Assembly (NCBI RefSeq): GCF_000425445.1
Contig: NZ_KE384377.1
Location: 62,001-126,000 of the forward strand
Source: Flavobacterium denitrificans DSM 15936
Lineage (GTDB): Bacteria > Bacteroidota > Bacteroidia > Flavobacteriales > Flavobacteriaceae
Direction: 5' to 3'
DNA length: 64,000 nucleotides
The translations under genes were made by a program, and so were the position numbers. Shown in pieces: positions 1 to 7,319 of the stretch (position 1 is the first letter of the stretch; every line of letters begins with the position of its first letter). The notes under the pieces were generated by a model. The model worked only from the letters and a program-made list of their open reading frames with translations. It searched no databases and was not told the DNA's origin.

Positions 1-961
1 TTTAGGAATCGATGCTATTCTTCCAACGATTATAATCGCTTCATTCTCAGCTTTAGTTTTTTCATTTTATTATTCAAATAAAGTAAAAATTGAAAAGGAA
101 AAAGTAAATAATTCAGTCTTGTTTTCAGAAGGGAAACTGATTGTTAAGTTAGGTTTTATGCTTACAATTAGCAGTGTTTTAACGCTTTTGTCGACATACT
201 TGCTTCAAATTTATATTGGAAAAACTGGAGGACTGGAACAAGTTGGTTTTTACAACGCCGGATTTACTTTGCTGAATTCTTATGTCGGAATTATTTTTAC
301 GGTCATGAGTACGGATTATTTTCCAAAACTAGCTTCAATTAATTCTGATAATAAAAAAGTTAGAGAAAGCGTTGAACAACAAGCTTTTATTTCAATTTTG
401 ATCATTACGCCCATTATTGCTTTATTTTTGGCGTTAAGCCCAATAATTGTCAAAGTAATTTATACTGATAAATTCGATGCCATTTTGCCTATGATTGCAA
501 TCGGGATTTTGGGAATGCTTTTTCGCGCCGTTTCGTGGTCCATTGGATTTATATTGATTGCAAAAGGCGATTCGAAAATGTTTGTAAAAACTGCAATTGG
601 TTTTAATGTTTTGTTTCTGATAATGAATATTGCGGGTTATTATTTTTACAGTTTAGAGGGTTTAGGTTTCAGTTTTTGCCTTTACTTTTTTTTCCATTTT
701 ATCGGATTGAAAATCATCACTAAAAACAGATATAATTTCTACTTTGAAAATGATTTTTACAAAATATATTTTGTTTGTTTTCTAATTTGTATTTCAGCAT
801 TTTTAATCAAATATATCGAAATTTCAATTTTGAAGTATAGTCTGATGACTCTCGCTGTTTTGATTTCGTTTGCTTTTAGTTTATACCAAATCAATAAAAA
901 AATAGATTTAAAAGAAATATTTACGTCATTTGCTGAAAGAAAAAAAGATAAAAATGATTAA
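1..961 (+). CDS. Polysaccharide (O-antigen type) flippase, 5' end cut off by window edge
   Basis: The reading frame is open from base 2 to the TAA at 959-961, so the gene starts before the window. A TTG at 119 is only an internal codon. The protein is a run of hydrophobic segments separated by short basic loops, as expected for the C-terminal part of a Wzx/MATE-like lipid-linked oligosaccharide flippase in the inner membrane, which moves undecaprenyl-linked sugar units to the periplasmic face. The context fits: an acyltransferase and glycosyltransferases follow directly. The gene overlaps the next one by 8 bases (ATGATTAA), which suggests co-translation. The flippase family is inferred from topology and neighbours. 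No single diagnostic motif is visible in the part present. Confidence 0.8.
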   Translation, partial: LGIDAILPTIIIASFSALVFSFYYSNKVKIEKEKVNNSVLFSEGKLIVKLGFMLTISSVLTLLSTYLLQIYIGKTGGLEQVGFYNAGFTLLNSYVGIIFTVMSTDYFPKLASINSDNKKVRESVEQQAFISILIITPIIALFLALSPIIVKVIYTDKFDAILPMIAIGILGMLFRAVSWSIGFILIAKGDSKMFVKTAIGFNVLFLIMNIAGYYFYSLEGLGFSFCLYFFFHFIGLKIITKNRYNFYFENDFYKIYFVCFLICISAFLIKYIEISILKYSLMTLAVLISFAFSLYQINKKIDLKEIFTSFAERKKDKND

Positions 962-1700
962 AAGCAGTTACAGAAAATGCCGTACTTTTTATCACAAACT
1001 CAAGTTTTACTGTTCGGTAAACTGGACTAAAACCTTGTATTTTAATTTTAAGAAATTTCCTTTTCAAACGGCAAAAAAACTTCCAATTTTCTTTTATAAA
1101 AGAGTAAAGTTTACTTCAATTTCAGGTGAAATTCAAATCGACGGAAAAATCCAAAAAGGAATGATTGGTTTCGGTCAGCCTTATGAATTAAACACAGTTC
1201 ATCGCGGAATTGCAGAAATCAATATTCAGGGGAAATTAATTTTTAAAGGAAAATTTCAATTCGGGAAAGATTATTTTCTTTTTGTTGGCGAAAATGCCGT
1301 TTGCGAATTGGGAAATATGTCCTCAATGGCTTCAAACGCCAAATTGATTTGTCTGGAAAAAGTTATTTTAGGAAATTATGTTCGCTTAGGCGCTGAGAGC
1401 CAAATTATTGATACCAATTTTCATGATATGATTGATACTGTTACTGGTGAAAAACAGCAAAAAACAGGGCCAATTTTTATAGGAAACTATAATTTTAGCG
1501 GAAGCAGAATTTCGATTATGAAAAACACTAAAACACCTGATTTTTGTACTATTGCAACAAATAGTTTTTGCAATAAAGATTATACTTCGTTGGGAAATAC
1601 TATTTTAATTGGAGGAATTCCCGCAAAATTAATCCGAACAAATATTTCGCGCGATTGGGAAGGAGAAAAAGAACAATTGGAAGATTTTTTGACAATCTAA
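954..1700 (+). CDS. Hexapeptide-repeat (left-handed beta-helix) acyltransferase
   Basis: The protein has 248 residues from the ATG at 954. That start overlaps the stop of the flippase gene, and a TTG at 930 would only add eight lysine-rich residues. The second half has the imperfect hexapeptide repeats of LbH acetyl/acyltransferases (ILGNYVRLG, FIGNYNFSG), an N-F-H-D segment that could hold the catalytic His, and the typical closing motif GGIPAKLI. Such enzymes usually move an acetyl group from acetyl-CoA to a sugar hydroxyl or amino group, here probably decorating the surface glycan assembled by the neighbouring genes. The N-terminal 60 residues are basic and unlike the repeat domain. The exact substrate cannot be read from the sequence. 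Confidence 0.8.
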   Translation: MIKSSYRKCRTFYHKLKFYCSVNWTKTLYFNFKKFPFQTAKKLPIFFYKRVKFTSISGEIQIDGKIQKGMIGFGQPYELNTVHRGIAEINIQGKLIFKGKFQFGKDYFLFVGENAVCELGNMSSMASNAKLICLEKVILGNYVRLGAESQIIDTNFHDMIDTVTGEKQQKTGPIFIGNYNFSGSRISIMKNTKTPDFCTIATNSFCNKDYTSLGNTILIGGIPAKLIRTNISRDWEGEKEQLEDFLTI

Positions 1701-1708
1701 AAATGATT

Positions 1709-1773
1709 TGAACGCTCATAAAACGGATTTAATCCGCGTCTTCTCAAAAGCGAATCAGTAAAATCAGCGTTCT
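1709..1773. repeat. Short imperfect inverted repeat between convergent genes
   Basis: The stretch begins with GAACGCT and ends with AGCGTTC and holds a small internal palindrome (CGGATTTAATCCG). The stop codon and last codon of the leftward glycosyltransferase gene lie inside its right end. It may act as a bidirectional terminator or be a REP-like element. Only one copy was seen here. Confidence 0.4.
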
Positions 1774-2666
1774 ATTATAATATTGATGCGTTGTTTTATT
1801 TCCAGTAAAATGTATTTAAAAAGCAATTTATAATCGGAAGTTTTGTACGCCAAAATCATTTCATAATGGATGCGTTTCAAAATGGCTTTATGTTCTTCCT
1901 TTGTGCGATTTAATTGAATTGCTTTTTTGATGATTAAATACGTGGAGTAATTTATTCTTTTTGCTCGTGCATCTTTTTTAAGAAAAAAATGAGTTCCCAA
2001 AGAGTTTGTTGAAATTCGTTTTTGAATCAAAATTTCATCAATATAATCAACATCAAATTTTCGCGAAGCCCGAATCCATAAATCTAAATCTTCGTAAGCC
2101 AGATTTTCGTCATAACCATTCAAATCATCAAAAACCGATTTTTTAACCATTGAAGAAACAGAGCAAATACTGTTTCCACCTGAAATTACGCTTAAATAAA
2201 TATCTCCGGTTTTTCGATTTTCAATGGTTTTTTTATTTGAGTCAACTGGAAAATAATACGAATCATGTTGGTTGTTTTCAGTAATTAATTCGGCATTTCC
2301 GTAAACAATTCCGAGGTTTTTAAATGTATTTTCCTGAAAAGCTTTTATTTGTAATGAAACGGAATTTGGAAGCAAAACATCATCGCAGGCCAGATCAATT
2401 ATATAATCGCCTTTCGCTAGTTTTAAAGCTTTGTTGAAAGATTTTGTACTTCCTAAATTTACTTCGTTTTCAATAAACTGAATTTGAGGATAATCAATCA
2501 GGAATTTTTTGATGACATTTCTGGAATTATCAGTGCTAAAATCATCAACAATAATAATTTCACTGGCAGAATAATCTTGGTTCAGCGCAGACAATAAACT
2601 CTCCACAACAAATTTTTCGTGATTGTAGCACAAGCAAATAATCGTCACTAATGATTTATCCTGCAT
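1764..2666 (-). CDS. Family 2 (GT-A) glycosyltransferase
   Basis: The protein has 300 residues and opens with the classic GT2 start (VTIICLCYNHEKFVVESL). An IIIVDD motif sits near residues 37-42. The acidic metal- and nucleotide-sugar-binding motif CDD lies at residues 94-96 after GDYIIDLA. It should be a cytoplasmic enzyme that transfers a sugar from a nucleotide donor to a growing lipid-linked glycan. The gene runs leftward, opposite to the flippase and the two GT4 genes, and is divergent from the GT4 gene at 2713, with 46 bases between start codons. Its last codons lie inside a short inverted repeat. The donor sugar is not predictable. Confidence 0.85.
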   Translation of the reverse strand: MQDKSLVTIICLCYNHEKFVVESLLSALNQDYSASEIIIVDDFSTDNSRNVIKKFLIDYPQIQFIENEVNLGSTKSFNKALKLAKGDYIIDLACDDVLLPNSVSLQIKAFQENTFKNLGIVYGNAELITENNQHDSYYFPVDSNKKTIENRKTGDIYLSVISGGNSICSVSSMVKKSVFDDLNGYDENLAYEDLDLWIRASRKFDVDYIDEILIQKRISTNSLGTHFFLKKDARAKRINYSTYLIIKKAIQLNRTKEEHKAILKRIHYEMILAYKTSDYKLLFKYILLEIKQRINIIIER

Positions 2667-2712
2667 ATTGTTTTAAAGCGTTATATTTGAATACGAAAAT
2701 AAGAAATCAAGA

Positions 2713-3810
2713 ATGATATTGTCTCACAAAAAAAAGAAAATCGCTTTAATTGGTTATCGTCTAAGCGGAGGCGGAAGCGATAAAGTGATGGCAAATTTGT
2801 CGCTTTTTTTTGAGAAGCATGGTTTTGAAATTGACATTATTATTGTTTTGGACGAAGTCAATTTTCCTTATTCGGGAAAACTGGTTAATTTGGGCTTGTT
2901 GAAAAATGAAAGTAACGGTGTTTTTAATAAAATTAAGCGTTTACAGGCTTTACGGACGTATTTAAACGAAAATCATTTTGACTTTATAATCGATTTTAGA
3001 TTTCGAACCAAAATCATTCAAGAACTTATTCTTGCCCGATTTATTTATAATACTAAAACCGTTTTTACAGTTCATAGTTTTTTGATCGATCATTATATGC
3101 CTAATAATTCTTGGTTGACACGTTTGATGTACAATCATTGTCTGGCAAATGTTGCAATTACAGACGAAATGAGGGTTTTGATTGAGAAAAAGCATCGTTT
3201 AGAAAATGTTGTCCTGATTCACAATCCGGTAAATTTAGAGGAAATTCAGCGAAAAAAAGATGAGGAAATTGAATTTGATTTTGATTTTATAATTGCTGTC
3301 GGACAATATGAAAATGATATAAAGCAATTTGACAAACTCATTTTCAGTTATGCAGAATCGGATTTATTTGCGAAGAAAATTCATTTAGTCATTCTTGGAA
3401 ATGGAGATGAAACAAAACTTCAAAAAGTAATTTCAGATAGCCAAATTCATGATTTTGTGCATCTCTTAGGGTATCAAAATAATCCGTTTAAATATTTGAA
3501 CAAAGCTAAATTTCTAGTTTTGAGCAGTAAAAATGAAGGTTTTCCGAATGTGATTTTAGAAGCTTTGGCTTGCGAAATTCCAGTTGTTTCTTTTGATTGC
3601 GATTTTGGTCCGCGCGACATGATTTCTTCTTTTGAAAATGGAATTTTAGTCGAAAATCAAAATTGGCTAAAGTTGACCGAAGCGATGAATTTATTGGTTT
3701 CAGATAAAGTTTTGTTGCAAAAATGCAAAGAAAATTCTTTAAAAAGTATTCAACCTTTTCTACTGGAAAATATTGGAAAACAATGGCTAAATTTGTTGCA
3801 AGAACATTAA
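2713..3810 (+). CDS. Family 4 (GT-B) glycosyltransferase
   Basis: The protein has 365 residues. The N-terminal half begins with a glycine-rich GYRLSGGGSDKV segment, typical of acceptor-binding GT-B domains. The C-terminal half carries the GT4 E-x7-E motif (EGFPNVILE, near residue 275) followed by FDCDFGPRD, the nucleotide-sugar-binding region. It is expected to work at the cytoplasmic face of the inner membrane as a retaining transferase in surface polysaccharide synthesis. The FdtA-like gene begins 4 bases after its stop and the second GT4 gene follows, so the three probably form one operon. The paralogue at 4216 shares the same FDC-x-x-GPR ending, which suggests that the two enzymes act on related substrates. 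Confidence 0.87.
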   Translation: MILSHKKKKIALIGYRLSGGGSDKVMANLSLFFEKHGFEIDIIIVLDEVNFPYSGKLVNLGLLKNESNGVFNKIKRLQALRTYLNENHFDFIIDFRFRTKIIQELILARFIYNTKTVFTVHSFLIDHYMPNNSWLTRLMYNHCLANVAITDEMRVLIEKKHRLENVVLIHNPVNLEEIQRKKDEEIEFDFDFIIAVGQYENDIKQFDKLIFSYAESDLFAKKIHLVILGNGDETKLQKVISDSQIHDFVHLLGYQNNPFKYLNKAKFLVLSSKNEGFPNVILEALACEIPVVSFDCDFGPRDMISSFENGILVENQNWLKLTEAMNLLVSDKVLLQKCKENSLKSIQPFLLENIGKQWLNLLQEH

Positions 3811-3814
3811 ATAT

Positions 3815-4219
3815 ATGACAACACTTCACGATATTTCATTGCTGAAAATTCCGGTTGTAGAAGACTTGAGCGGTAATTTGGCTTTTATTCAAAATGGCGT
3901 TTTGCCTTTTGAATTCAAACGTGTTTATTACCTTTTTGATGTTCCTAGCACTGCTTTTCGCGGCGGGCATTCGCACATAAATCAGCATGAAGTTTTGATT
4001 GCCTTGAGTGGAAGTTTTGAAGTGATTGTAAACGACGGAAAAGAAAAAAAAAGCTATTTGCTCAACAAACCGAATGTTGGTTTGCATTTGCCAAAAGGAA
4101 TCTGGCGCGAACTTGAAAATTTTTCTTCGGGTTCGGTTTGTCTTGTTTTGGCTTCAGATATTTTTGAAGAGGCTGATTATATTCGGGATTATGAAACTTT
4201 TCTGAATTCTAAAAAATGA
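3815..4219 (+). CDS. FdtA/QdtA-like sugar 3,4-ketoisomerase (WxcM-like cupin)
   Basis: The protein has 134 residues, the normal size for single-domain FdtA/QdtA proteins. The core holds RVYYLFDVP followed by RGGHSH (residues 49-54) and a cupin strand ALSGSFEVIVNDG. The paired histidines in this motif are the expected active-site residues. Family members convert dTDP-4-keto-6-deoxyglucose to the 3-keto sugar on the way to Fuc3NAc or Qui3NAc. The usual partners, an aminotransferase and an acetyltransferase for the 3-amino sugar, are not in this window unless the hexapeptide enzyme at 954 fills the second role. The gene is packed between two GT4 genes, with a 4-base gap before it and a 4-base overlap (ATGA) after it. 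Confidence 0.82.
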   Translation: MTTLHDISLLKIPVVEDLSGNLAFIQNGVLPFEFKRVYYLFDVPSTAFRGGHSHINQHEVLIALSGSFEVIVNDGKEKKSYLLNKPNVGLHLPKGIWRELENFSSGSVCLVLASDIFEEADYIRDYETFLNSKK

Positions 4220-5301
4220 AGCTTCTTTATATTGTTCCCAAAATAAAAAATGCCGGCGGAGTTGCGCGCGTTTTGTCGATTAAGGCGAATTATTTTGTTG
4301 AACATTTCAATTATGAAGTTCATATTTTATCTCAAAATGAAGAAAATGACTTGCCTTTTTATGAATTCAATTCAGAGATTTTTTTTCATAATATGATTTT
4401 AAAAGGTAACGCTTTTCAGTTTTTAAAATCATATAAAAATCAAATAAATTGCGCTATTCAGGAAATCAAACCAGACGTAATTTTAGTTGCCGATAATGGC
4501 TTGAAAGCTTATATTTTTCCTTTTTTGATAAAGACAAAAAGCCCGATTGTTTTTGAATCCCATGGTTCTAAGTTTATTGAAGAAAATCCGTCAAAATCTG
4601 ATTTTTTAGCGAAGTTTATTTCAAAAATAAAATATCGATTTAAAGATTTTGGGATCAAAAAGTATAATAAAGTTGTGGCTTTGTCTAAAGCAAATTTGAA
4701 AGAATGGAATGTTGAAAATGGGATTATAATTTCAAATCCTTCCTGGGTTCAAACTGAAATTTACTCTGATTTAAAGCATAAAAAAGTGATTGCGATAGCC
4801 CGGAATTCTTATGAAAAGGGACTAGATAAGTTATTGCATATTTGGAAAGAAGTTACAAAAAAACACCCAGACTGGATTTTAAATGTTTATACAGATGATT
4901 TTGATTGCCTAAACAGTAAAGTTTGTGATTTAGGAATTGCATCAACTGTTTTTGTCTGCGGTTTTGTCAAAAATATTGAGGATAAATATCTAGAATCTTC
5001 GATTTATGCAATGACATCAAGATCAGAAGGCTTTCCGATGGTTTTGCTTGAAGCAATGTCCTTTGGTTTGCCTTGTATTGCGTTTGATTGCCCAACAGGG
5101 CCGAGATCGCTAATCAAAAATGAAGAAAATGGTTTTTTAATTCCGAACCATGATTTTGAAAAATATGTTGCAAAACTTTCTATTTTGATAGAATGCGAAG
5201 ATATAAGAATAAAATTGGGTAAAAATGCCAAGCAAGTTTCTGATAATTATTCGGTTGAGAAAATAATGGGGAAATGGAAAAATTTTCTTGAAGAATTGTA
5301 G
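4216..5301 (+). CDS. Family 4 (GT-B) glycosyltransferase
   Basis: The protein has 361 residues. It opens with LYIVPKIKNAGGVARVLS, a GT4 N-terminal domain with the usual glycine-rich loop. The C-terminal domain has IAIARNSYEKGLD and the E-x7-E motif (EGFPMVLLE, near residue 271) followed by FDCPTGPRSLI. Its start overlaps the stop of the FdtA-like gene by 4 bases, so translation is probably coupled. It is likely another transferase for the same surface glycan. A large stem-loop (5311-5398) follows the stop. The family is clear but donor and acceptor are not. Confidence 0.87.
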   Translation: MKLLYIVPKIKNAGGVARVLSIKANYFVEHFNYEVHILSQNEENDLPFYEFNSEIFFHNMILKGNAFQFLKSYKNQINCAIQEIKPDVILVADNGLKAYIFPFLIKTKSPIVFESHGSKFIEENPSKSDFLAKFISKIKYRFKDFGIKKYNKVVALSKANLKEWNVENGIIISNPSWVQTEIYSDLKHKKVIAIARNSYEKGLDKLLHIWKEVTKKHPDWILNVYTDDFDCLNSKVCDLGIASTVFVCGFVKNIEDKYLESSIYAMTSRSEGFPMVLLEAMSFGLPCIAFDCPTGPRSLIKNEENGFLIPNHDFEKYVAKLSILIECEDIRIKLGKNAKQVSDNYSVEKIMGKWKNFLEEL

Positions 5302-5310
5302 TTCGACCGT

Positions 5311-5398
5311 CCTGCAAGGTTTCCAAAACCTTGTAGGTATAATATTTTTTCAAAATCTAACGCATTTTAAACCTACAAGGTTTTGGAAACCTTGCAGG
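5311..5398. repeat. 28-base perfect inverted repeat between convergent genes
   Basis: The left arm is at 5311-5338 and the right arm at 5371-5398. They are exact reverse complements, separated by 32 bases. Each arm is itself nearly palindromic, built around CAAGGTTT and AAACCTTG. The element fills the gap between two convergent genes, so it can work as a bidirectional terminator. Its form is that of a flavobacterial REP-like repeat. Confidence 0.75.
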
Positions 5399-5408
5399 AA
5401 ATTCCGAG

Positions 5409-6272
5409 TTATTTTGTTGAATTAAGAACACAAAAATAGCCCAATTTATAAAGATCAAAATAGAATAACGAAGGATTTTCAGAAAGTAAATTTTGTTCTA
5501 TTCTTTTTCTGTTTTTATTGAAAACAAATCTTGTAAAACCAATTAATTTCAAACTTTTAAGAAGTTCAAAAGCTTTAATTATTTTGCTTTCTTCCGAAGA
5601 AATTTTTCCAGAATTATAAAGAAAAACCAAGTTTTCTAAAGCTGTTTTTGTCTTATTTAAAAACACTTCCGAAGTTTCTAGACTCAGATGAAAAGTTGAG
5701 TTTTCGATTTTAGATACTTCAAAATGATTCTTTTTTAAAACTGAGAAAAAAAGCAAATCTTCATAGCCGTATTTTGTAATTTCTTCATCAAAAGAGAATT
5801 GAAGAAAAACGTCTTTTTTGATTAATAAATTGGAACTTAAAATTGCCGAAGTTTCTCTTTCTCGGCCATAAATCCATCGTAAAAGTTGTTTTTTTTGAGG
5901 TTTCTTATCTTCATAAATAATCCCGCCAAAAACTACTTTTTCATTGGAATTTGAAATTGCAGAAATATAGTCTTGAATAAAATTATTTTCTTTCGGAAAT
6001 GTATCGCAGTCTAAAATTAAAAGCCAATTGTATTTTGCTTTTTGGGCTAGCGAATTGATGTTTTTTCCTCTTCCTAAATTGGTTTTATTTGCAAAAAATG
6101 AACAATTCGGGAAAGAATTAATTTCTTGGTTTTGAAGGTTTTCAATCGAATTAGATGCGTCGTCCTGACAAAGAATTTCAAAAGTAATTCCGCACGAATT
6201 GCACTGTTTTACAAGTTCGTTAACGAGCGGTAAAACAGCATAATTATAAACCGGAATTAATATGGAAAGCAT
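5409..6272 (-). CDS. Family 2 (GT-A) glycosyltransferase
   Basis: The protein has 287 residues and begins [16 protein letters not shown] segment lies at residues 36-40, NLGRGKNIN follows, and the metal-binding DCD motif is at residues 88-90 (LLILDCDTFP). The last 80 residues lack obvious membrane segments. Its ATG overlaps the TAA of the upstream FtsE-like gene by one base (TAATG), so the two are almost certainly translated from one message. The enzyme should transfer a sugar in the cytoplasm and probably belongs to the polysaccharide set, although its coupling to an FtsE-like gene is unexpected for a glycan enzyme. Confidence 0.85.
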   Translation of the reverse strand: MLSILIPVYNYAVLPLVNELVKQCNSCGITFEILCQDDASNSIENLQNQEINSFPNCSFFANKTNLGRGKNINSLAQKAKYNWLLILDCDTFPKENNFIQDYISAISNSNEKVVFGGIIYEDKKPQKKQLLRWIYGRERETSAILSSNLLIKKDVFLQFSFDEEITKYGYEDLLFFSVLKKNHFEVSKIENSTFHLSLETSEVFLNKTKTALENLVFLYNSGKISSEESKIIKAFELLKSLKLIGFTRFVFNKNRKRIEQNLLSENPSLFYFDLYKLGYFCVLNSTK

Positions 6273-6955
6273 TACACGCTTCTTTGCACCACTTCGAAGA
6301 TTCTTTCGTCCTCACATTTTAATGTTTTTGATGGGAATTTCATCAATAATGCATAATCGTGAGTCGCCATGATAACAGTTTTACCATTAGCATTGATGTT
6401 TTTCAATACTTCTAAAACCTCTGAACTTGTTTGCGGATCAAGGTTTCCTGTAGGTTCATCGGCAAGGATAAATTCTGGATCGTTAAGCAACGCTCTCGCA
6501 ATCGCAACACGTTGTTGTTCACCTCCAGAAAGCTGGTGAGGCATTTTGTTCAAGAAGTCTTTCATTCCAACTTTATTCAAAACTTCGTCGATTTTGTGCT
6601 CCATTGCTTCTTTTTCTGTCCATCCAGTTGCTTTCAAAACAAAAAGCATATTGTCTTTTACAGAACGGTCTGGAAGCAATTTAAAGTCTTGAAACACAAT
6701 GCCAATTTTACGTCTCAAATACGGAATGTCGTTTTCTTTTAAAGTTGCCAAATCAAATTCAACAATATGTCCTTCTCCCTCAAGTAAAGGCAAATCAGCA
6801 TATAAAGTTTTTAAGAAACTACTTTTCCCAGAACCCGTTTTTCCAATAATATAGATGAATTCGCCATGCTGAACATCTAAATTAATGTGAGAGATAATTT
6901 TTCTTCCTTCTTGATATATAGTGACTTCTTTAAGAGATAGTACGGTTTGTGACAT
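6272..6955 (-). CDS. ftsE: FtsE-like ABC transporter ATPase
   Basis: From the ATG at 6955 the protein has 227 residues ([11 protein letters not shown]), the normal FtsE length. An upstream in-frame ATG at 7021 would add 22 residues absent from typical members. The Walker A motif GKTGSGKSS is at residues 38-46, the signature [14 protein letters not shown] at about 139-152, and Walker [13 protein letters not shown] follows. FtsE pairs with the membrane protein FtsX and controls cell-wall hydrolases at the division site. No ftsX gene is adjacent, so it must be encoded elsewhere. An alternative reading is a generic LolD/MacB-type ATPase, but length and motifs favour FtsE. The gene is co-transcribed with the glycosyltransferase behind it. 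Confidence 0.82.
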   Translation of the reverse strand: MSQTVLSLKEVTIYQEGRKIISHINLDVQHGEFIYIIGKTGSGKSSFLKTLYADLPLLEGEGHIVEFDLATLKENDIPYLRRKIGIVFQDFKLLPDRSVKDNMLFVLKATGWTEKEAMEHKIDEVLNKVGMKDFLNKMPHQLSGGEQQRVAIARALLNDPEFILADEPTGNLDPQTSSEVLEVLKNINANGKTVIMATHDYALLMKFPSKTLKCEDERIFEVVQRSV

Positions 6956-7021
6956 AATAAAATTGATTTGAATGGTAAAAGTAATAAGATAACGATTGGA
7001 TTCAAAATAAATTTCAATCAT

Positions 7022-7319
7022 TTCTTAAGAAAAATTCTAGAAAACGAAATGGGAATTTTAACCACATAAGTAATAATAAGTTTATTTTGGTAAATGATGT
7101 AAGCCATTTTTTATTTACTAAAGCTTATATGAATTTGAAATAAAAAACAGATTATGAAAACCGCTAGCTTATAATTACTTATATGACTTATATGGTTTAA
7201 AAACGTTTTTTATTGGTTTCTAAATTATGCTCTGTTAAAGATTTTTTTATAATAAAAGCTGGAAACGTTTCGTTATAAACGGTATAAAATGATAAATTTG
7301 AATACTAAATAAAACTAAA
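7022..7319. promoter_or_regulatory. Divergent intergenic region with imperfect inverted repeat and a promoter -7 box
   Basis: This 298-base gap separates divergent genes. A segment at 7060-7080 (AACCACATAAGTAATAATAAG) is partly repeated in inverted form at 7169-7198. A TAAATTTG box at 7293-7300 fits the Bacteroidota -7 consensus TAnnTTTG, about 20 bases before the ATG of the TPR gene. No convincing -33 TTG stands at the right distance. No open reading frame of interest is present. Confidence 0.45.

Noticed and set aside
930..953. TTG start for the hexapeptide acyltransferase
   Set aside because: It would add only a lysine-rich octapeptide inside the flippase gene. The ATG at 954 overlaps the previous stop in the usual way.
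119..961. TTG at 119 as the start of the first gene
   Set aside because: The same frame is open back to base 2 with typical membrane-protein sequence, so the gene begins before the window.
6956..7021. 22-residue N-terminal extension of the FtsE-like protein
   Set aside because: FtsE proteins start just before the first strand. [11 protein letters not shown] at 6955 fits and the extension does not.
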